Source: Cellvibrionaceae bacterium
GTDB taxonomy: Bacteria; Pseudomonadota; Gammaproteobacteria; Pseudomonadales; Cellvibrionaceae
Reading direction: 5' to 3'
DNA length: 64,000 nucleotides
Assembly: GCA_028281575.1 (NCBI GenBank)
Contig: JANQJP010000002.1
Span: 1 to 64,000, forward strand
Shown piece by piece: positions 54,626 to 61,904 of this stretch (position 1 is the stretch's first letter; every line of letters begins with the position of its first letter). A program made the position numbers and the translations under genes. The notes below the pieces were generated by a model. The model saw nothing but the letters and a program-made list of their open reading frames with translations, made no database searches and was not told where the DNA came from.

Positions 54626-55450
54626 GTGCACAATGGCGAACTAAAGCACCGGTTGAACGAGATAATCTTCGGTACGGAGACAACCGAAGGTAGAATTTTC
54701 GACGTCGTCTTAATATGTTTAATTTTGACCAGCGTACTTGTGCTGATGCTCGAATCACTCGATGCCATTTCACAGTCGTATTTTATCTATCTGCGTGTCG
54801 CTGAGTGGGCGTTTACGATAATCTTTACCGTCGAATATATGGTGCGCTTCTACTGTTCGCCAAAGCCGTTTAAGTACGCGAGTAGTTTTTACGGGGCGAT
54901 AGATTTATTGTCAATTTTGCCGAGCTATTTGAGCTTGCTGATTCCAGGCGCAAATTATTTACTGATTGTACGTATTCTTCGCGTCTTGCGCGTATTCCGT
55001 ATATTGAAGCTCGTGCGCTATCTCGGCGAAGCGAATGTGCTTATGCGATCCATGTTCATGGCGCGCAGAAAAATACTCGTATTTTTCTTTTCTGTGTTAG
55101 TGCTATCTGTCATTTTTGGTTCTCTCATGTATATCGTCGAGGGACCCCAAAATGGTTTTAGCAGTATTCCGACCAGCGTCTATTGGACAATCGTCACTAT
55201 TACGACAGTCGGTTATGGGGATATTACACCACAGACACCACTTGGCCAGTTGGTCGCGGCGCTCGCGATGTTGACCGGCTATTCAATTATTGCCGTGCCT
55301 ACGGGTATTTTAACGGCCGAACTGACCCAGGAGATCAGCCGCGACAGAGCCCGCCGTCGCTGTCCGCATTGTCATCACGCTGGGCACGACATCGATTCCA
55401 ACTATTGCCGCCACTGTGGTGGAGCGTTAGATCTGGAGAGCGCTACTTAA
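54626..55450 (+). CDS. Voltage-gated potassium-channel-like protein with C-terminal zinc ribbon
   Basis: A six-helix cation channel subunit. GTG 54626, after GGGGAGAAG, gives 274 residues. Helices S1-S4 span about 22-135, with the arginine-rich S4 VRILRVLRVFRILKLVRYL near 118. The pore helix and selectivity filter TITTVGYGDITP lie near 190, then S6. The C-terminus adds a zinc-ribbon-like unit with CPHC (246-249) and CRHC (261-264). The filter TVGYGD predicts potassium selectivity. The ribbon is an unusual cytoplasmic regulatory tail; metal binding is inference. Confidence 0.88.
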   Translation: MHNGELKHRLNEIIFGTETTEGRIFDVVLICLILTSVLVLMLESLDAISQSYFIYLRVAEWAFTIIFTVEYMVRFYCSPKPFKYASSFYGAIDLLSILPSYLSLLIPGANYLLIVRILRVLRVFRILKLVRYLGEANVLMRSMFMARRKILVFFFSVLVLSVIFGSLMYIVEGPQNGFSSIPTSVYWTIVTITTVGYGDITPQTPLGQLVAALAMLTGYSIIAVPTGILTAELTQEISRDRARRRCPHCHHAGHDIDSNYCRHCGGALDLESAT

Positions 55451-55481
55451 GGGAATATGAAGTGGCGAGGAAAAAGAATGG

Positions 55482-56375
55482 TTAAGCGGATTCAGTGAGT
55501 GTTTTACGTTTTTTGCGTTTTAGTTTTTGATTTCGCATTTTTTCCATCTCAAAATGCAGTGGGTGCTCTAGCCAATGTATAAGCTCCATTTCTCCATTGT
55601 GGTGCTCGACAATTGCCGTGCATGATTCGACCCAATCACCCGTATTGTAGTAGTCGATACCGTCAATTTTTTTTATCGCCGCTTGGTGAATATGTCCGCA
55701 GACAACACCATCGTATTTTTGTCGTTTAGCACCGTGAGACACTGCGTATTCGTAGTCGCGTATATAGCGTTGAGCACGTTGAATATGATCTTTCAGATAA
55801 CCTGAAAAGGACCAAAAACCATAGCCGTAGCGTGTGCGAAAGCGGTTGATAACGCGGTTGATAAACATCAGTAAATCGTAGCCGCGATCACCGATAAGTT
55901 TTAAAAAACGGCCGCAATGCGTCACGCTTTCAAACTGGTCGCCGTGAATCACTAGGAGTCTGCGCCCATCGGCCGTTGTATGGTCGATCCTGTTGAGCAG
56001 TTGAATATTCTCAAAGCGCGAATTTGCAAATTTGCGCAAAAATTCATCGTGATTGCCCGTGATGTAATACACCGGGACTTTATTCTTGGATATTTTTAAT
56101 ACCCGGCTGATGATGCGGTTGAAGCTTTTATGCCAATGTATGCCGTTACGCATGCGCCACCCATCGAAGATGTCGCCAACAAGGTACACCTGATCGAATC
56201 GGTGCAGCTTAAGAAAGTCGTTGAGTTGAGACGCTTTGCTATCTTTCGTCCCCAAATGCACATCTGAAATAAACACACTTCGAAAATGAGGCTTTTGACG
56301 TTGACGGTCAGGCGGGGCAGTAGATTCAGGCGTCGACGGCGAGAAGTGGCTGGTAAGGGGGATGTCAGAATTCAT
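55482..56375 (-). CDS. LpxH-like UDP-2,3-diacylglucosamine pyrophosphatase family phosphoesterase
   Basis: Calcineurin-like metallophosphoesterase of 297 residues. Metal ligands are in ISDVHLGT near residue 34, LVGDIFDGW near 63, ITGNHDE near 105, IHGDQFE near 143 and CGHIHQA near 222. The sequence resembles the LpxH2-type group rather than the 240-residue E. coli LpxH. A basic tail (LKRKKRKTLTESA) could bind membrane. It may supply the lipid A hydrolase step between LpxD and LpxB, but the substrate is not proven. Confidence 0.8.
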   Translation of the reverse strand: MNSDIPLTSHFSPSTPESTAPPDRQRQKPHFRSVFISDVHLGTKDSKASQLNDFLKLHRFDQVYLVGDIFDGWRMRNGIHWHKSFNRIISRVLKISKNKVPVYYITGNHDEFLRKFANSRFENIQLLNRIDHTTADGRRLLVIHGDQFESVTHCGRFLKLIGDRGYDLLMFINRVINRFRTRYGYGFWSFSGYLKDHIQRAQRYIRDYEYAVSHGAKRQKYDGVVCGHIHQAAIKKIDGIDYYNTGDWVESCTAIVEHHNGEMELIHWLEHPLHFEMEKMRNQKLKRKKRKTLTESA

Positions 56376-56631
56376 CGCGCGATTATCTTTGACGTTTTTG
56401 ACAAAGATATGATGATTTTGTTAAGGCTGTATGACACAGCTGGAGGCAGCATAAAACCTGAAAACTCTGTGACTTTGTCTATACTCACTTAACATCGGGG
56501 AGGTGTTATTTACCCGCTTTTGTGTGACTGGTATTTCAGTTGATTGGCTAGAGAGCTTGAGAACTCGACAGATTTCTGTTGTTTCAGTTGTTTTGAATGT
56601 ATCTGCCTGAAGATTCCAAGTAGGAAATTGT

Positions 56632-58788
56632 TTGTCTGATTCACCCCTTCACGCCTCAGAGGCGGCGCCGGAGCATGTGTCTCTGCGTTTTGAAGAGAAC
56701 CGCGAACTCCAGCGTATGCTGGATGCGATGCGTTCTATTATTTTGTACCTCGACGTTTGGGGCGTAGTGCGTCATGGCAACTTGCGTGCCCGTCAATGGC
56801 GTGGCGTTGATGATTTACTTGGAAAAAGTTTTTTTGAGCTCGCCCTGGGTTGGGATGATCCCTCAGAGCGTCATCGCGAAATCATGCAGGTTGTCAGGAC
56901 CGGCAAGCCCTTGCTCAGTTCCATGGAACGAGTGAAGGAGGGGGCAGTAGAACGCTGGTTCAGTGTCGATAAAATTCCAACCGTTGACAACGAACATCGC
57001 GTAACGGGTGTGCTTTTGGTAATGAACGATATTACCGAAAATATGCTTAAGGAACGCGAGCTGCAAAAGAGTGAAGATAGATATCGCGCATTTATTGCAA
57101 ACAGCGCCGACGCTATTTGGTGTTATGACCTGCGGCCGCCGATCGACATTCAACTCACCAATGAAGTTCAAATCGATCTTATTTTGCAGCGGGCTGTGCT
57201 TGCAGAAGGCAATGACAAACTCGCGAAAATCGTCGGGGTTGATGATGTTAAGGATTTGCTCGGTTTACCACTTCATCGCAATGGTTCGTTATCAAATAAA
57301 GCGACGATCACTCAGTTTGTAAGAAACGCCTATCGCCTGGATGATCAAGAATTCACCCGCGTAAATAAGAGTGGTGAGCGGCTCACCATGCAAAGCTCCG
57401 CGATAGGGATTGTTGAAAACGGTTATCTGATGCGGGCATGGGGCACCACGCGCGACGTGACGGAAAAACGTAAATACTTGGACAAAATGGAATATTTGGC
57501 CAACCACGATCCGCTTACGTCTCTTCCAAATCGATCCCTGCTCTTTAGAAAAATGCACAAAGCTTTTGAGCTGCGCGGCCCGCACAGCCGGATGGCCCTG
57601 TTACTCCTGGATTTGGATCGCTTTAAAGAAATTAACGATACGCTAGGCCATCTCGCGGGTGATAAAGTATTAAAGCAGCTCGGCCCGCGTCTGGAAGCGG
57701 AGTTGGGAGATACTTTAGGGCTGGTTGCACGTCTCGGCGGCGACGAATTTGCGATCTTTTTACCCAAAATTCGCAACCGCCAACACGCAATTGTGCTGGC
57801 ACATCGATTTCTCGATTCCATAGCACAGGTGTTTGATATTGAGGGATTTCAAACCGAAATTAGTGCCAGCATAGGTGTTGCATTAGCGCCCGACCATGCC
57901 AGCGATGCGACCACCCTGATGCGCTATGCTGACGTCGCGATGTATCATGCCAAACACCGGTTAAAAGGTGTTTCTCTCTACGACCCGGTGTTCGATTCGC
58001 ATACACCTAAAAGGCTTGCATTAATTGGGGCGCTCGGTCGGGCAATTCGTGAAGATCAACTCTGTTTACAGTACCAGCCAAAAGTGTGTCTGGAGACGCA
58101 TAAAGTTTTTGGTTTTGAGGCGCTTATTCGCTGGAACCACCCCACCATGGGCTTTATCCCTCCATCCGAGTTTGTGCCGATTGCAGAGATGTCGAGTTTT
58201 ATTTACGCGATGAGTTCATGGGTGCTTGAGCAGACGATTAGGCAGTGTACCGAGTGGCGCGCCAAAGGTTACGACACGATATGCGCGATGAATTTAAGTG
58301 CTCGTAATCTTATCGATGATCGTATCGTCGGTGATCTCAGCCGCTTGCTGAAACAATATAAGCTTCCCGGCAACCGCCTTGAGTTGGAACTCACCGAAAG
58401 TACCTTGATGTCTGATCCAGAGCGGGCCTTGGTCGCTTTGCGCAAAATCAACGCACTTGGCGTAAATCTTTCAATCGATGACTTTGGCACAGGTTATTCG
58501 TCGTTGGCGTATTTGAAGCGTTTACCCGTCGGGACGCTAAAAATAGACGGCTCGTTTATTCAGGGAATGCTGGAGGACGACCAGGATGAAATTATCGTTA
58601 GCTCAACCATACAACTCGCGCATAATTTAGGCCTTAAAATTGTTGCTGAATGTGTGGAAAAAGAGGAAGTGTATAAACGCCTCGTAGATCTCGGATGTGA
58701 CAATGTACAGGGCTATTACGTGTCTCGTCCTTTAGACCCAGAGCATGTTATTGAGTGGGCCGAAACATCTCAGTGGTTAAGTCACTAG
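56632..58788 (+). CDS. Cytoplasmic PAS-PAS-GGDEF-EAL protein
   Basis: A 718-residue c-di-GMP signalling protein without membrane helices. Two PAS-like domains (about 25-140 and 145-285) precede GGDEF (about 290-455, LGGDEF intact) and EAL (about 465-715). The EAL motifs FEALIRWNHP, LELELTES, DDFGTGYSS and VAECVEKEE are present, so both activities are possible. The start is TTG, preceded by TAGGA. It ends in CTAGGCCCTA, close to the recurrent GGCCCT motif. Confidence 0.9.
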   Translation: MSDSPLHASEAAPEHVSLRFEENRELQRMLDAMRSIILYLDVWGVVRHGNLRARQWRGVDDLLGKSFFELALGWDDPSERHREIMQVVRTGKPLLSSMERVKEGAVERWFSVDKIPTVDNEHRVTGVLLVMNDITENMLKERELQKSEDRYRAFIANSADAIWCYDLRPPIDIQLTNEVQIDLILQRAVLAEGNDKLAKIVGVDDVKDLLGLPLHRNGSLSNKATITQFVRNAYRLDDQEFTRVNKSGERLTMQSSAIGIVENGYLMRAWGTTRDVTEKRKYLDKMEYLANHDPLTSLPNRSLLFRKMHKAFELRGPHSRMALLLLDLDRFKEINDTLGHLAGDKVLKQLGPRLEAELGDTLGLVARLGGDEFAIFLPKIRNRQHAIVLAHRFLDSIAQVFDIEGFQTEISASIGVALAPDHASDATTLMRYADVAMYHAKHRLKGVSLYDPVFDSHTPKRLALIGALGRAIREDQLCLQYQPKVCLETHKVFGFEALIRWNHPTMGFIPPSEFVPIAEMSSFIYAMSSWVLEQTIRQCTEWRAKGYDTICAMNLSARNLIDDRIVGDLSRLLKQYKLPGNRLELELTESTLMSDPERALVALRKINALGVNLSIDDFGTGYSSLAYLKRLPVGTLKIDGSFIQGMLEDDQDEIIVSSTIQLAHNLGLKIVAECVEKEEVYKRLVDLGCDNVQGYYVSRPLDPEHVIEWAETSQWLSH

Positions 58789-58816
58789 GCCCTAATAATA
58801 CGGGTGTGAATAAGTG

Positions 58817-60271
58817 TTACAGCACGCTATCGCGCTTCATTTTTTGGATGTCTTTTAGTTTCAGTTCTAGCCTCGTATATAAACGGTCGTCTTTTTCCAA
58901 CATACGCAATGCGTTGCGGATATGGTTTTCAGCTTTAGAATAAATACCATTTAGTAAAAAGTACTCTGCTCGAGCGGTGTGAACATTTAGGATGTCTCCA
59001 GCTAAACCGTGCGCTTCCGCAAGTAAGTACCATACGTATACATCTTTAGGCCTGCGTGCACTGTGAGCCTCCAGAATGGCTTCGCATTCCTGATAGCGGC
59101 CAGCCATCATATAAATTTCCGCTAATTTAATATTGATCGCGTGGTTGCTCGGGAAATCTTTTAATAAAGGCTTGAGCACCGCCAGTGCTTCATCAAACTT
59201 TTTTTGTTCGGCGAGAATTTCGGCTTTCATAACCAAATAAAATAAATTATCGGGTGCTTTTGTTAGCAGCAGCTTAACATTTTTCATGGCGTCGTCGAGT
59301 CGACCCGCTCGAAATTGCGCCAGGGTAAGTCCGTAGCGAGCGACATTCTCTTGGAGTGTATTGCCGTCGAGTTCGCTTTGAAATGACTTGATTGCCAGCG
59401 GCATATTTTTTTCGTGAGATAGTGTCGCCCTCACGCGCACTAACTGATATTCGAGACTGACAATTTCCTGTTTCTTTTGGTACTGCTGTGCCCGTAGTTT
59501 TGCGTCTGAAATTCGCGACTCGGTCAACGGGTGAGTAATGAGAAATTCAGGAGGTCTGCGTTGAAAGCGCGACGCATGCAGCATTGCTTCAAACATATCG
59601 GGCATGGCATAGGGGTTCATACCGGCACGTACCATGGATGCCATACCAATGCGGTCAGCTTCTTGTTCCATCTGGCGGCTAAAACGCAATTGGTTATCGA
59701 GAATTGCCGCCTGTGATGCGGACAGTGCGGCGACGCCGGCCTCGCCACCAGCTGTCGTCAAGATGAATATACTTGCTAATAGTGCGGCGAGATTTGGTAT
59801 GGAATTATTTTTTTGTTCATCCAGGGTCCGGGCAAAGTGGCGCTGGCTTAAGTGAGCGAGTTCATGCGCCATAACCGAGGCAAATTGCTGCTCAGTTTGC
59901 GCGTACGTATAAAGCCCGGTGTGTACGCCAATCACTCCCCCTGGGACAGCAAACGCGTTTAGCACGGGATTTTCAACGACCAATATGTCTAAGCGCTTAT
60001 CGGTGAGATCGCTATAGGTGGCGAGCTTTCGAACGATTGTTTCGGTATAGCTTTGTAAAAAAGGGTCGGAGGACGTGCGTATTTGTGCGCGAAACATGCG
60101 CTGCCATTGCTGGCCCAGCTCGTACTCTTGAGCCGCCGATATAAGTCCTCCACCAGCACCCCCTAAATCGGGAAGGTTAAGGTCGTTGGCGTGGCTCGTA
60201 TTTGAGCTAAAAATTATGACTGCGGTTAGCAGTACGCGTCTAAACAATGGGATTTTCCTACTTAAACTCAA
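58817..60271 (-). CDS. bepA: BepA-like periplasmic M48 metalloprotease with TPR repeats
   Basis: Periplasmic quality-control protease and chaperone for LptD and other outer-membrane proteins at the BAM complex. The 484-residue protein has a signal peptide (to about 28), the zinc motif HELAH in VMAHELAHLSQRHF near residue 135, the third ligand in QMEQEADRIGM near 200, and TPR repeats from about 310 to 460. The length matches E. coli BepA (487). It is usually in the sigma-E regulon. It diverges from the permease gene. Confidence 0.92.
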   Translation of the reverse strand: MSLSRKIPLFRRVLLTAVIIFSSNTSHANDLNLPDLGGAGGGLISAAQEYELGQQWQRMFRAQIRTSSDPFLQSYTETIVRKLATYSDLTDKRLDILVVENPVLNAFAVPGGVIGVHTGLYTYAQTEQQFASVMAHELAHLSQRHFARTLDEQKNNSIPNLAALLASIFILTTAGGEAGVAALSASQAAILDNQLRFSRQMEQEADRIGMASMVRAGMNPYAMPDMFEAMLHASRFQRRPPEFLITHPLTESRISDAKLRAQQYQKKQEIVSLEYQLVRVRATLSHEKNMPLAIKSFQSELDGNTLQENVARYGLTLAQFRAGRLDDAMKNVKLLLTKAPDNLFYLVMKAEILAEQKKFDEALAVLKPLLKDFPSNHAINIKLAEIYMMAGRYQECEAILEAHSARRPKDVYVWYLLAEAHGLAGDILNVHTARAEYFLLNGIYSKAENHIRNALRMLEKDDRLYTRLELKLKDIQKMKRDSVL

Positions 60272-60435
60272 TTAGATATATTAGGCGTTATTCATTGTGT
60301 AAAGGATTATAATGTAAGAAATCGACGATACATGACCTCTTCTTATAGACGTTGTAAGCCTTCATTTAGTTCCGGTTGACGGAGTATCATTCATTTCTCT
60401 TATGTTCGAATAAAATATGGAGTATCGAACCACCC

Positions 60436-61494
60436 ATGTTTAATGTATTTAGCACGTGGATAGAGCGCTACTTTGCTGAAGAAGAAGCAGTGCTGGTTGC
60501 TGTTATTTTAATTGTCAGTGTCGTCATTATTGTGACCTTGGGTGTTGTTCTCGCGCCTATGATTACTGCCGTCATTATTGCATTCTTAATGCAGGGGGTG
60601 GTGGTAAGGATGAAGCAGTGGGGCGTTTCCCACAATATTGCGGTCACCATTGCTTTTTTGATGCTCGCAGGCAGCATGGTATTAAGTTTAGTTTTTATGT
60701 TACCCGCGCTTTGGAATCAGGCGCAAAACCTCGTTTCCGAAACACCGCGCATGCTGAAAGAGGGGCAGGCGTTGCTGCTGCTACTGCCGGAGCGGTACCC
60801 GACGATAATTACCGAAAATCAGGTCAATAATTTCACCGGTGTGTTGCGGGAACGCGCGGCGGAGCTCGGTCAGAGCATTGTGTCGTTTTCTCTGGCGCAG
60901 ATACCTGTGATCATCGTGATTCTAATTTACCTGGTATTAGTACCGATTTTGGTTTTCTTTTTCCTGAAAGATGCTGATTTAATGCTCGATTGGTTTAGCA
61001 ACATGCTGCCGCGTGAACGACCGGTGATGCGACAAATCTGGACCGAAATGAATTTACAGATAGCCAATTATGTGCGCGGTAAATTCATTGAAATTGTGAT
61101 CGTTGGTGGTGTTTCTATCGTGACCTTCAGCTTGCTTGGGCTCAACTACGCATTACTCCTTGGATTAGCGGTCGGTTTATCTGTGTTAATCCCGTATATC
61201 GGTGCGCTTGTCGTTACGCTGCCAGTTGCTGTTATCGCTTTTTTTCAATGGGGTTGGTCGAACGAACTTATATATGTACTCGTCGCTTACGCAATAATTC
61301 AGACGCTCGATGGCAATGTGCTCGTGCCCATACTGTTTTCTGAGGCGGTAAATTTACATCCAGTGGGTATTATCCTGGCGGTTTTGGTATTTGGCGGTCT
61401 TTGGGGCTTTTGGGGTATTTTCTTCGCGATACCGCTGGCAACGTTGTGTAAAGCCATAATAAATGCCTGGCCGACGCGGGAACCAGAGACCTAG
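60436..61494 (+). CDS. AI-2E/PerM-family inner-membrane permease
   Basis: A polytopic membrane protein of 352 residues from ATG 60436 (E. coli PerM 353); the upstream TTG 60376 would add 20 atypical residues. About seven to eight helices are visible, with VLVPILVFFFLKDADLMLDW near residue 170 and the family's IQTLDGNVLVPILFSEAVNLHPVGII region near 295 (split). Next to bepA, as in several gammaproteobacteria. The transported substrate is unknown; the AI-2 label is a family name only. Confidence 0.85.
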   Translation: MFNVFSTWIERYFAEEEAVLVAVILIVSVVIIVTLGVVLAPMITAVIIAFLMQGVVVRMKQWGVSHNIAVTIAFLMLAGSMVLSLVFMLPALWNQAQNLVSETPRMLKEGQALLLLLPERYPTIITENQVNNFTGVLRERAAELGQSIVSFSLAQIPVIIVILIYLVLVPILVFFFLKDADLMLDWFSNMLPRERPVMRQIWTEMNLQIANYVRGKFIEIVIVGGVSIVTFSLLGLNYALLLGLAVGLSVLIPYIGALVVTLPVAVIAFFQWGWSNELIYVLVAYAIIQTLDGNVLVPILFSEAVNLHPVGIILAVLVFGGLWGFWGIFFAIPLATLCKAIINAWPTREPET

Positions 61495-61904
61495 TGCCAG
61501 TACGTACAATATCTCATTCGACGAAAAACGGCACATTTAGTTGCATTTAGTTACATTTGGCAGCGCATCTGGCTTGCAACTCCTGAGTTGCTTGCTGGAA
61601 AAAGCGCAGTCACATGTGTAGAATCGTGACGCTTTGAATTGGGGTAACTGCTTAAAGCAGGCAATGGTCATTGTAATGAGCGCGAAGACGTCACGAGTAA
61701 AGCGGACTTCGTTCCGCAGTTCAAGCATCGGCGTGATAAGATTCGCAAAGGCGTTCTGCCTCGGTAATTCCATTTGCTAGAGTTAAGTAATCTGCTCTCA
61801 AGTCCATTAACAATGGATCACAATACAGTTTGCCGGCTCTTTACCCAACCGGCGAATACAAGAAAACTCTGGGGACGTCCCAGCCTGAACTTTAGGAGGC
61901 TTTA
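61495..61904. other. aceE upstream region with several hairpins
   Basis: About 410 nt before aceE. It includes GCAACTCCTGAGTTGC (61576-61591), a TCCATT-AAC-AATGGA inverted repeat at 61803-61817, and a GCCGG/CCGGC hairpin near 61838-61855. No match to the PdhR site (AATTGGT-N3-ACCAATT) was found. The promoter is not resolved. A leftward frame at 61537-61773 looks non-coding. Confidence 0.35.

Noticed and set aside
61537-61773. 78-codon leftward frame upstream of aceE
   Set aside because: Spans several hairpins, lacks a start signal and protein-like composition.
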